This document shows positions 1-6,254 of a stretch of 7,264 nucleotides of DNA, in pieces. A model generated the notes under the pieces. It worked only from the letters and a program-made list of their open reading frames with translations, ran no database searches and was not told the origin of the DNA. The DNA is from Nitrososphaerota archaeon (GTDB lineage: Archaea; Thermoproteota; Nitrososphaeria; Nitrososphaerales; CADDZS01). Made by a program: the position numbers and the translations under genes. How positions within the stretch are numbered: position 1 is the first letter of the stretch; the number at the start of each line of letters is the position of its first letter. Location of the stretch: assembly GCA_027314685.1 (NCBI GenBank), contig DAHVAI010000059.1:1-7264 (forward strand), in the 5' to 3' direction.

Positions 1-1227
1 AGCAAAATAGTACTTGTACACTCCTCGCCCGAAAAATGTGAAGAATAACAACATAGCAGCGAAACAATATAGAAGAGTATTCATACCGTTGAGGGGTGCG
101 GCTGGCGAGAGGTTTGGACGGACAACTGTACTTAAATGACTTTTCAGTGTCGTGGACGGATTCTGTGATGCTACTCGATCCATCATCCATTTGAAAACCA
201 AACCGACCATCCTGAAGTAATGAAAGAGCAGTTTAGGAAAATTGGCCAATCCAACGCCAGCCTGTATGATCAAGATGAGATATCCGATAACGAAAACGTA
301 GTCAAGATAGTGGTAAGAAGCGAGGGCCAGAGATTGAAGATTAACGTATTTTATCAGCCCAAGGAAGGTTGTGAGACGCGTTGGTTGCGAAAGATCATAG
401 GAAAACGTGGTAGGAAAGGAAGATCCCGCTCCAGGCGGGTTCCCAAATATCGGTAGTTGCAGCGACCAAAAATAGCTTTGTGGATTTTGAAACACGTACG
501 GGGACGAGATTATCACGAGTGACGATATGTACAATGATATGAACGCAAAAGTCTTCCTCGTAAATCCTACGGTTTTCAACATGATTACTATCAGTACTGG
601 AAAGACTATCACTGCAGTTTGTTTGAATCCAGTGGAAATTGCAAGTACAATTGAAGAGTAGAGCCACTTCTGTTTCATGAAGAAATATATCCCAAGCACC
701 AGAAAGAATGTCGTCGGACCAGGATTCAACCACAAGAAATCGTTGTAAAAGAGGTTGATCGGATTAAAGACCCAAAAGAGGGAAAGCGCGAACGCATACT
801 TGCTGTTTCCCGAGAACTCGAACTCCTTGGCTATCAAGTAAATCGGAATAACTGTAAGTGCGTCAAAGAGTACCAGCGATATTGCAGGGAACCATGCAAG
901 AGGCTCGAGCGCGAATGCCGCGAGTGTGTAAAGAAACAGCGGAGGGTAGTTGTACACGATGGGAAGGTTGTATGCGCCGCTTCCAGAGAGGAACGGGTTG
1001 ACAAGACACTTTAGGTAAAGGTCGCGATAGTCGGTGTACGCTTCTAAATACTGCCAAGGTGAAACGAAAAATGGAAAGCCAGAAGATCCACTGCAGCTAG
1101 ACAGTTCGCCCCTTGTGGAGACAAGTCCAACAACGGCTACTCCAATCAAGAATAGCGCGAACTTGGCAGCAAGTGAGACAGCTAGAGAGAATTTTAGGCC
1201 GAAAAGCGTCCTTTCTGAATCCAACAC
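1..1227 (-). CDS. Polytopic GT-C-like membrane glycosyltransferase (mannosyltransferase/DUF2029-like), C-terminus beyond left edge
   Basis: The minus frame is open from a TGA at 1381-1383 to position 1, giving 409 codons from a GTG at 1227; the stop is outside the window. A hydrophobic segment (about residues 13-37) is followed by an outer loop with acidic residues (TDYRDLY, 65-71), an NPFLSGSGAY stretch and YNYPPLFLY (92-100). Further membrane segments follow, with FNPINLFYNDF and GFKQTAVIVFP in the middle and GRGVYKYYF near the edge. Acidic first loop, YxYPPL, FKQ and RGxxKYY are typical of GT-C enzymes that move sugars from polyprenyl-phosphate donors onto lipids or proteins outside the membrane. 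A TATA-like box at 1251-1258 puts transcription start near 1227, favouring a leaderless GTG. TTG at 1224, with GGAGG six bases upstream, is the alternative. Family membership is fairly sure; donor and acceptor are unknown. Confidence 0.85.
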   Translation of the reverse strand, partial: MLDSERTLFGLKFSLAVSLAAKFALFLIGVAVVGLVSTRGELSSCSGSSGFPFFVSPWQYLEAYTDYRDLYLKCLVNPFLSGSGAYNLPIVYNYPPLFLYTLAAFALEPLAWFPAISLVLFDALTVIPIYLIAKEFEFSGNSKYAFALSLFWVFNPINLFYNDFLWLNPGPTTFFLVLGIYFFMKQKWLYSSIVLAISTGFKQTAVIVFPVLIVIMLKTVGFTRKTFAFISLYISSLVIISSPYVFQNPQSYFWSLQLPIFGNPPGAGSSFPTTFSYDLSQPTRLTTFLGLIKYVNLQSLALASYHYLDYVFVIGYLILIIQAGVGLANFPKLLFHYFRMVGLVFKWMMDRVASQNPSTTLKSHLSTVVRPNLSPAAPLNGMNTLLYCFAAMLLFFTFFGRGVYKYYFA

Positions 1228-1400
1228 GTCCCTCCGGAGCAGAGAATGGGTTTTAAGCGTATGATGTTTTGTGAGTCGTAGATTTGGTTGTATTCCGGAT
1301 TGATCTTTGAATGGGCGATAGTTATTGCAATATCTGTCGCGTCCGCTATTGCTGCCCTGATCTCCATAGATATTCTGCCATCAAATTTGCCACAAAGCAA
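1194..1400 (-). other. Doubtful small ORF upstream of and overlapping the glycosyltransferase start
   Basis: An open frame of 68 codons starts at a TTG at 1400, or 57 codons from an ATG at 1367, and ends at a TAA at 1194. The product begins MEIRAAIADATDIAITIAHS and ends with a CSGGTCW stretch. Codon use looks protein-like, but it matches no family I recognise, has no clear ribosome binding site, and would cover the glycosyltransferase promoter and the first codons of that gene in another frame. It may be a small gene, a leader, or chance. Confidence 0.2.
1251..1258 (-). promoter_or_regulatory. TATA-like box for the glycosyltransferase gene
   Basis: The minus strand reads GCTTAAAA here. Its centre lies about 26 bases before the GTG at 1227, the usual archaeal TATA-to-start spacing for a leaderless transcript. 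Inferred by eye only. Confidence 0.45.
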
Positions 1401-1424
1401 TCACAGCGTTGAAAGTGGTTAATA

Positions 1425-1943
1425 TTGAGTTCGGACTTCTCGTCAATCCAACTTTCAATCAGCTCAATCAATCTTGTCGAGTGGTTTGCAGCTTCAACAG
1501 CGTTAGTTATCCTGGTAACATTGGTCTACTTCTATATCCTAGGTAGGTCACCTCCACCGGAGAAAATCACACAAGCAAAGTTTGAGGGCTACCAAAGTTC
1601 TCTAGAAGTGCCTAATCTTCTCGTCTCCATCGAAGATACGATTAAATCTGGCGATTTCAAAACATCTATCGATCTCTCTACAAGAGCTGCCGCGTTAACG
1701 CTTGTAAATCTCCTTGCAAAATCGGGTGCAAATCTCGCGATCATGAACATTAGCGATCTGGCATACCTCGTTCAGTCCAGGTCACCTCAATCACCAGATA
1801 TCACGCAGCATTTGTACAACTTGAACCTTCTCCATCTCAAAGTTGCGCAATCTCAGCTAGTAACGAAAGAGGAGGCAGAATGGGCGCTAAGTACAGTGAG
1901 ATGGTTGCAACAGCTAAGTGAAACCGGGCATATCAGACTCTGA
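1425..1943 (+). CDS. Single-pass membrane protein with helical cytoplasmic-type domain, unknown function
   Basis: The 172-residue product is not one I recognise. A short polar N-terminus is followed by one strong membrane helix (about 19-40), a Pro-rich hinge (RSPPPEK, 41-47) and a soluble, mostly helical domain of about 125 residues. The helices around 62-100 (SIEDTIKSGDFKTSIDLSTR) and 127-168 resemble HEPN- or DUF4129-like bundles only in general pattern. There are no cysteines or obvious catalytic residues. The start must be the TTG at 1425: an in-frame TGA at 1410-1412 lies just upstream with no other start between. The 3' end overlaps the convergent cytochrome b gene by 11 bp. Position beside cytochrome b hints at an accessory role in the complex, but the opposite strand means no shared transcript. 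The gene is real with good probability; its function is unknown. Confidence 0.75.
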   Translation: MSSDFSSIQLSISSINLVEWFAASTALVILVTLVYFYILGRSPPPEKITQAKFEGYQSSLEVPNLLVSIEDTIKSGDFKTSIDLSTRAAALTLVNLLAKSGANLAIMNISDLAYLVQSRSPQSPDITQHLYNLNLLHLKVAQSQLVTKEEAEWALSTVRWLQQLSETGHIRL

Positions 1944-3318
1944 CTTCTTGCGCTTGGCTCACAGGTCTACTGTAGCGATACAAGTGAACCATGAGCGCGA
2001 ACAGCACCAACACACAACCCAAATCGAACATTGTCAGGTTAGGAAAATGCCTGATAGAATCGACCGCGGCAAGCCCGTTTAGTAGGACTTGAACCGCAAA
2101 GATGACCACAAGGACGATAGCAATCCACTTTGTAGAGATGAAGTCCACAGCTTGCGGTGGTTTCCTGCCTCTAGCCATCCCTCCAGATTTGTTAGCCATG
2201 TAGCGCAATACCGAGTAAGTTCCGACATAGCATAGCGCTGCAACAAGTAACATCGAGCCAAAAATCTGAACCGGATCTATGAAGAGCGCTTGAGTTGGCG
2301 TCAGAGCAGATTCGTTGATGTAAAAGCCCCAATACGTAGTAAGAAGAATCTGCGCAATACTCGAGATGCCCAGAGCGGTGAAGAAAGGCCTGTCCTTCCA
2401 CGAGAATTTCTTGCTCTTGTCCACGAACGGAATGAGCAAGAACATCAGAATGAACAGACTAGGTATCAATATCCCCGCGATGAACTTTGGCATAAATGTC
2501 CTAAGGAATGCGTAGAGACTCGTCAGATACCATTCTGGAAGTGTGTAGCCTACGACAGCTGTTGGGGTGTATTGAATTCCGAGAGAAACAGGGTACAAAC
2601 CACCGAGCAACAATACTGCCCCAGTGACTGCCGAAACAACCGGGACGTCGAATGTCAGTATCTTCGGAAAGTGCACGAGCATTAAAACGATCATAACTAC
2701 AGGAATTATGAAAATATGCAATGCATAGAATCTTAGAATAAAGTCAGGGAAGCCTCTACCGAAGATAGTATGCACTATCTGCGGCCCCAGGGACGGGGTC
2801 GAGTAATTCAGTGATACACCTATGCTTACCGCAAGAACCGCGCGCGTGTTCAGAATGATATCGTAGCCAGTGAATGCTTCGAGTATCGTAATCGTCCCAA
2901 AAATGATTCCCGTGACCCAGATTATCTCGTTTCGAATTTTGAATCTGCCACTGAAATAATTGTAATACATGTGTGCGAGTGCCAAAAACACCATCGCGTT
3001 TGAAGCGTAGTAATGGGTGTTGCGAATGATTTCACCGTATGGAATTGTGTTGTTGATTAGCTGAACGCTATCCCAAGCGCCAGACAAGGTCGGAGTGTAG
3101 AATAGCAGCAAAAGAGCGCCAGTAACGCCTAAGATCAAGAAATTGAAGAACGTCAAAAACCCTAGGTATGGCAGCGGACTAGTGAATCTCTTTGGTACAT
3201 TTAGTTTGTACGATAGCCATCCGGTCCTATCTAGTCGATCAAGAATCCAAGCATAGAGTTTCCTGATGAGATAGTCTATCCCTATCCTTTGCTGTTGCTC
3301 TTTGCTATTCTCTGTCAA
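1933..3318 (-). CDS. petB: Cytochrome b, fused b6/subunit IV type, of a bc-type complex III
   Basis: The 461-residue integral membrane protein carries hemes bL and bH and oxidises quinol together with the Rieske protein. Helix B holds H102 and H116 (14 apart); helix D holds H201 and H216 (15 apart, in RFYALH...VHF), the longer spacing seen in cytochrome b6. The Qo-site PEWY is at 261-264. About eight core helices run from residue 52 to 372, so the b6 and subunit IV halves are fused as in bc1. Two further helices (about 397-417 and 429-447) extend the C-terminus. The residue aligning with b6 Cys35, which binds heme cn, is Tyr51, so that heme is not expected. The gene follows the Rieske gene after 24 bases and is probably cotranscribed. 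The start is TTG with only a weak ribosome binding site. Identity is certain; exact start less so. Confidence 0.95.
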   Translation of the reverse strand: MTENSKEQQQRIGIDYLIRKLYAWILDRLDRTGWLSYKLNVPKRFTSPLPYLGFLTFFNFLILGVTGALLLLFYTPTLSGAWDSVQLINNTIPYGEIIRNTHYYASNAMVFLALAHMYYNYFSGRFKIRNEIIWVTGIIFGTITILEAFTGYDIILNTRAVLAVSIGVSLNYSTPSLGPQIVHTIFGRGFPDFILRFYALHIFIIPVVMIVLMLVHFPKILTFDVPVVSAVTGAVLLLGGLYPVSLGIQYTPTAVVGYTLPEWYLTSLYAFLRTFMPKFIAGILIPSLFILMFLLIPFVDKSKKFSWKDRPFFTALGISSIAQILLTTYWGFYINESALTPTQALFIDPVQIFGSMLLVAALCYVGTYSVLRYMANKSGGMARGRKPPQAVDFISTKWIAIVLVVIFAVQVLLNGLAAVDSIRHFPNLTMFDLGCVLVLFALMVHLYRYSRPVSQAQEVRV

Positions 3319-3342
3319 ATTAACTGTCCACTATCACGCAAA

Positions 3343-4329
3343 CTAACATTTTTGACCACAGCCTATCTGACCTACAACTCCTGTAGCAGATATCGTCCCA
3401 TCAGCTGCAATTTTCAAAGTGATTACCGGCAACTGATTGTTAGGTGGTGTCTGAAGCGATGCTGGGCCCTCGACAGCAAGTCCCGGCTCATTCGCCTGCG
3501 AAGTACCCGCTTTCCCTCCAGGTATGTACTGGCTCCCGTGACAGGGGCAGATGCCTCGATCGTCAATTGGAACGTAACTCCAGAGACACCAAAGATGTAC
3601 GCAGACTCTGCTTAATGCCACGAACGAATCCCCAGATATTGGATCAACAGTCCCATATTGTCCGGCTGACCATCCTTTTGGAAGATGAATAATCACACAT
3701 TGTCTGAAAGTATCATTATCTAAGTTCGGATTCCCTGTTCTTGGATATACGAATGTCGTCCAGCTATTGGGTGACGAGATTAACGAAGTCGTAGTCTTCA
3801 AAGTCGTACCAGTCTTGGCATCTTGGATAACCTGTGACGTGATAGAGCTCTGACCAACAGAACCTTGCAAGTACGGTCCTAGAGCAACAAATTGTCCCAC
3901 AGCTACAATTCCGCCAAGAACGGCCAGGCCTTTAATGAAATTGCGTCGCGATATCTCTGCCTTGCTTTCTACTCTTTTTGGAGGTGTGGCCGGTTTTGAA
4001 ACAGGGGAACTCTGAGTGGGCGCGGCTTCTGGTTTCGGTGCTACAGTTGCAGATGGTTGAGCTCCAACTGGACTACCCACCACAGGCCTACCAACTACTG
4101 GCTTTCCCACAGGCGTGCCAACCGCAGGTCTAACAGCTTGTGATGTTTGAGTTGGCTGTTGAGTGGCCGAAGATGTACTAGATTGAACATTTTGATTGGA
4201 AGTCTGTCCAATAGGAGTTCCAACCATCGGTCGTTTTCGCTGCAACGATGGTTGTGATGGTTGCTCTTGATTAGATTCAGTTTTCTTCTCGGCCGACTCG
4301 TTTTTTTCATCCTGACGCCCGTCGGACAA
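3343..4329 (-). CDS. Rieske [2Fe-2S] protein with TAT signal anchor and long low-complexity N-terminal extension
   Basis: This 328-residue protein is the electron-accepting Fe-S subunit paired with cytochrome b. Box I is CVHLWC (243-248) and box II CPCHGS (261-266), giving cluster ligands C243, H245, C261 and H264 and a disulfide pair C248/C263. A full twin-arginine motif SRRNFIK (127-133) precedes a membrane helix (about 134-154), so the folded protein is probably exported by TAT and kept as an anchor. Before it lie about 126 residues rich in Pro, Ser, Gln and Thr, including repeated RPxVGTPxG-type units (33-41 and 67-89). Box I has Trp where Gly is usual, and the tail ends with C324 and C328. 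The TTG start at 4329 is the only start codon after the upstream TAA, and a TATA-like box sits at 4362-4370. Identity is certain; the role of the extension is unknown. Confidence 0.95.
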   Translation of the reverse strand: MSDGRQDEKNESAEKKTESNQEQPSQPSLQRKRPMVGTPIGQTSNQNVQSSTSSATQQPTQTSQAVRPAVGTPVGKPVVGRPVVGSPVGAQPSATVAPKPEAAPTQSSPVSKPATPPKRVESKAEISRRNFIKGLAVLGGIVAVGQFVALGPYLQGSVGQSSITSQVIQDAKTGTTLKTTTSLISSPNSWTTFVYPRTGNPNLDNDTFRQCVIIHLPKGWSAGQYGTVDPISGDSFVALSRVCVHLWCLWSYVPIDDRGICPCHGSQYIPGGKAGTSQANEPGLAVEGPASLQTPPNNQLPVITLKIAADGTISATGVVGQIGCGQKC

Positions 4330-4361
4330 AGAAGACCTAGTTGACGACTGCTCGAAAGTTT

Positions 4362-4370
4362 GTATTTAAG
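4362..4370 (-). promoter_or_regulatory. TATA-like box for the Rieske-cytochrome b operon
   Basis: The minus strand reads CTTAAATAC. Transcription would start about 26 bases on, near 4340, leaving a leader of about 11 bases before the TTG at 4329, with AGGT inside it. This supports the upstream start and thus the long N-terminal extension. Confidence 0.5.
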
Positions 4371-4492
4371 TATTGAGAGACATTTTTGGTCTATGAAAAA
4401 ATCTGAAACTACTCTTTCAAAAAAAATTCTGCGTTTGCAATTCTCCAAAACAAATCTGCTGTCACGCTTTGTGCAAAAATACATCTGATAAT

Positions 4493-4502
4493 CCTTAAAT
4501 GA
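4493..4502 (+). promoter_or_regulatory. TATA-like box for the cupredoxin gene
   Basis: CCTTAAATGA lies about 36 bases before the TTG at 4533, predicting a start near 4523 and a leader of about 10 bases. It shares the 203-base intergenic region with the oppositely directed Rieske promoter, so both could respond to one regulator. I saw no clear operator palindrome between them. Confidence 0.45.
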
Positions 4503-4532
4503 ATAATTCAGTTCGACATTATTGTACTTCTC

Positions 4533-5072
4533 TTGACTGCCGCTTCTCAAAAAACCAAATCTCTTCGAGCGGCAGGTCCCGTAATCATAGTAATTCTAAT
4601 TGTTGCTGCAGCATTTCTTGGATACTACCAGATTTTCTATTATCCCACAGTTGCGCCGACTTCCACATCTACGACATCAACCACCACGACAGGTCCTCAG
4701 GAAAAAGTTGTTGTGATTACTATTCCACAAGGGGCTGAAAATCCAAGCACTCCGACTTCGCAGACATATCTTCCTAACGTCGCAACTGTATACATTGGCT
4801 ACAATGCCACTGTAATGTGGGTGAATAACGATAGCGTGCCGCACACAGTTACTGCCAAAGCCGGTTCACCTGATCCAAATTTCAACAAGTTTGGACCAAT
4901 CAGCCCGCCATACAACAATCTAAATTCCGGAGATAATGTGACATACACCTTCACAGTCCCTGGAGACTATCCATATTATTGCTCCTATCACAATTGGATG
5001 GGTGGTGAGATTATAGTGAAGAATGCTCCAGCAGGCCTCACATTAAACTCAACCACAACTAGCAGCTCGTAA
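4533..5072 (+). CDS. Membrane-anchored plastocyanin/amicyanin-like cupredoxin
   Basis: The 179-residue type 1 copper protein probably carries electrons on the outer face of the membrane. An N-terminal hydrophobic segment (about 15-37) acts as signal or anchor and is followed by a Ser/Thr linker (43-53). The cupredoxin domain spans about 57-165. Copper ligands are H104 (in VPHTV), C150, H153 and M156 (YCSYHNWM); C-x2-H-x2-M is the amicyanin spacing, shorter than plastocyanin's. Three N-x-T sequons (N91, N135, N172) could be glycosylated. It is divergent from the Rieske-cytochrome b operon, suggesting it takes electrons from the Rieske protein in place of a c-type cytochrome. The TTG start is the first in frame after the TATA-like box. 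The 3' end overlaps the convergent DUF99 gene by 24 bp. The fold is certain; the partner is inferred. Confidence 0.93.
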   Translation: MTAASQKTKSLRAAGPVIIVILIVAAAFLGYYQIFYYPTVAPTSTSTTSTTTTGPQEKVVVITIPQGAENPSTPTSQTYLPNVATVYIGYNATVMWVNNDSVPHTVTAKAGSPDPNFNKFGPISPPYNNLNSGDNVTYTFTVPGDYPYYCSYHNWMGGEIIVKNAPAGLTLNSTTTSSS

Positions 5073-5651
5073 ACCTCCATACGAATCCAGCAGGGACTTT
5101 GCGAGGAGACGCGCAACTCGCACTGGTTCTGGCACAGCGCCTTGCAATGTGAATTTGTTCAGAAGTTTTGAAGATTCTACATCGCCAATCCCAGCAGACC
5201 TCACAAACACACTGTAGCCCGTGACGAGCTTCTGCCTAGTGGAATCGCCTAGTTTTTCCAAGAGCTTCAGTTTTTTATTTGCAGTCGCTTCCGGAAATTC
5301 GGCTTCAACATTCCTGTAAAGATCTGACTTTGCTTTGCGAAAGCTCAAAGCGACAACGGGAATTCTCAAATCTTTGTATATCTCTGTAATATCAAGCACG
5401 TTGTACAGACTGAGCACGCTTCCCGAAATCATGATAGCATTAATGTCGTTTCTGTGGAGCTTTTGAAAAAGCTTCAGCACTGATCGCGTAGCGTCGCTCC
5501 CTGAAACGGTCAATTGATTGATTGCAAATCCATCCAAGACGAGATCACTTCGCATAACTACTCCCACTAGCGTTGATTTTACCTCGTTTGCACGAAAGCT
5601 CTCTGCTACTCCGAGCGCTCGAATAGCCTTCTTTTCAAGATGAAGAGGCAT
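5049..5651 (-). CDS. DUF99 (UPF0215) family protein, endonuclease V-like fold
   Basis: The 200-residue protein matches the archaeal DUF99 family. Visible family signatures are RALGVAES (11-18), GVVMRSDLVLDG (30-41), TVSGSDAT (48-55), the IMISGSVLSLYNVLDI strand-helix segment (73-88), RIPVVALSFRK (96-106) and the C-terminal GAVPEPVRVARLLA (171-184). Members share a fold with endonuclease V, but their activity is not established as far as I know; D40 sits in the DG motif that could bind metal. An ATG start at 5651 lies 28 bases after a TATA-like box centred near 5679, consistent with a leaderless transcript. It overlaps the convergent cupredoxin gene by 24 bp and is divergent from the gene at 5756. 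Family assignment is firm, function open. Confidence 0.9.
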   Translation of the reverse strand: MPLHLEKKAIRALGVAESFRANEVKSTLVGVVMRSDLVLDGFAINQLTVSGSDATRSVLKLFQKLHRNDINAIMISGSVLSLYNVLDITEIYKDLRIPVVALSFRKAKSDLYRNVEAEFPEATANKKLKLLEKLGDSTRQKLVTGYSVFVRSAGIGDVESSKLLNKFTLQGAVPEPVRVARLLAKSLLDSYGGLRAASCG

Positions 5652-5673
5652 CGCTTTTACAACATCACAAGCA

Positions 5674-5684
5674 GACTAAAACGG
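5674..5684 (-). promoter_or_regulatory. TATA-like box for the DUF99 gene
   Basis: The minus strand reads CCGTTTTAGTC, centred about 28 bases before the ATG at 5651, which fits a leaderless or near-leaderless transcript. The match to an archaeal TATA box is only moderate. Confidence 0.35.
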
Positions 5685-5755
5685 TTAGCTTCGACACGGT
5701 CGACAGATATGAATAAAGCGCCGAAATATCGACTGTGATTGGAGTTGGTATCTGG

Positions 5756-6034
5756 ATGACAGTCAGAGTCACACTGGGTGAGTTGTCAAATCCATATATG
5801 ACGGCCAGGATGTTTGTCAAGTTCGTTCAGTCCACTCGTGCGATACTGATTCCAAAGGATTTCAAGGGGGACACAGTCCTCATCATAGATGTGCAAGACT
5901 CCATCGGGATTTCCGAGAAAGTAAAGAAGATAAGAGCCGATCTGAAGTACGAGGTCCTCGCACAGTCTTTCGAAGATGTGTTACGACTAACTGACAAGGC
6001 AATCAAAGACAAGAAAGCATTTCTCTTAGAGTGA
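5756..6034 (+). CDS. Small conserved-looking protein, unknown function
   Basis: The product is 92 residues from the ATG at 5756, or 99 from a GTG at 5735. I prefer the ATG because GGAG (5741-5744) lies at ribosome-binding distance and a TATA-like GATATGAATAAAG (5706-5718) predicts a start near 5740, downstream of the GTG. The sequence alternates beta- and helix-like segments: MTVRVTLGE, then TARMFVKFVQS, a strand TVLIIDVQD, then a charged helical C-terminus (EKVKKIRADLKYEVLAQSFEDVLRL) ending in LLE. There is no membrane segment, no cysteine and no motif I can name. It looks like a small soluble alpha/beta protein. It is divergent from the DUF99 gene, 104 bases apart, and may be coupled to the ORF at 6031. 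Coding status is likely; function unknown. Confidence 0.7.
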   Translation: MTVRVTLGELSNPYMTARMFVKFVQSTRAILIPKDFKGDTVLIIDVQDSIGISEKVKKIRADLKYEVLAQSFEDVLRLTDKAIKDKKAFLLE

Positions 6035-6195
6035 CATTGGTCTCTTTAAGCGACATAATCTATGAAGCAATGTATTTTCAAAATATATCAGTCGAAGGAT
6101 ATTCGATTACTTCTAGGAAGATAACCCTCAATCAGTTTGCGGCAGAGTTCTATCCTATTTCTATGCGTTTTCCCTTAGAAAGCGCTTACAACTAG
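6031..6195 (+). CDS. Possible 54-residue protein, GTGA-coupled to the preceding gene
   Basis: A GTG at 6031 overlaps the TGA stop of the preceding gene (GTGA), and the frame stays open to a TAG at 6193-6195. The product contains DIIYEAMYFQNISVEGY and ITLNQFAAEFYPISMRF. It is mixed in composition with no membrane helix and no motif I recognise. The four-base overlap is the usual form of archaeal translational coupling, and no other gene fills this stretch. It could still be chance, since an open frame of this length is not rare. Confidence 0.35.
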   Translation: MTLVSLSDIIYEAMYFQNISVEGYSITSRKITLNQFAAEFYPISMRFPLESAYN

Positions 6196-6219
6196 AAATT
6201 AAAGAAAAAGAGGTTTTGA
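6196..6219 (-). terminator. Possible oligo-T terminator for the small membrane protein gene
   Basis: On the minus strand, 36 bases after the stop at 6255, the sequence is T-rich with TCTTTTTCTTTAATTT. Just before it an imperfect hairpin may form (CCAACA at 6244-6239 with TGCTTGG at 6231-6225). Archaeal terminators are often plain T-tracts, so this is plausible but unproven. Confidence 0.3.
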
Positions 6220-6254
6220 TGCTGCCAAGCACCAAACTGTTGGATGATCTGATT

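Noticed and set aside
220..456. Plus-strand 78-codon frame, very basic
   Set aside because: It lies opposite the glycosyltransferase coding frame, which has coherent motifs and membrane helices; the Arg/Lys-rich product is typical of an antisense shadow.
395..733. Minus-strand 112-codon frame
   Set aside because: It is an out-of-frame reading of the glycosyltransferase gene on the same strand; the true frame gives hydrophobic helices with family motifs here.
863..1264. Two overlapping small frames, one per strand
   Set aside because: Both overlap the N-terminal third of the glycosyltransferase, where YNYPPLFLY is encoded in another frame.
2290..2685. Plus-strand 131-codon frame opposite cytochrome b
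   Set aside because: The cytochrome b frame carries the heme and PEWY motifs; the opposite frame is rich in Arg, Gln, Glu and Cys with no coherent fold.
4330..4532. Search for a tRNA, small RNA or operator in the divergent Rieske/cupredoxin region
   Set aside because: Only the two TATA-like boxes and A/T runs are visible; no cloverleaf, strong hairpin or clear palindromic operator could be read by eye.
4095..4550. Minus-strand 151-codon frame over the Rieske N-terminus and the intergenic region
   Set aside because: Its Lys/Arg-rich product comes from shifting the frame of the low-complexity Rieske extension, and it would read across both divergent promoters.
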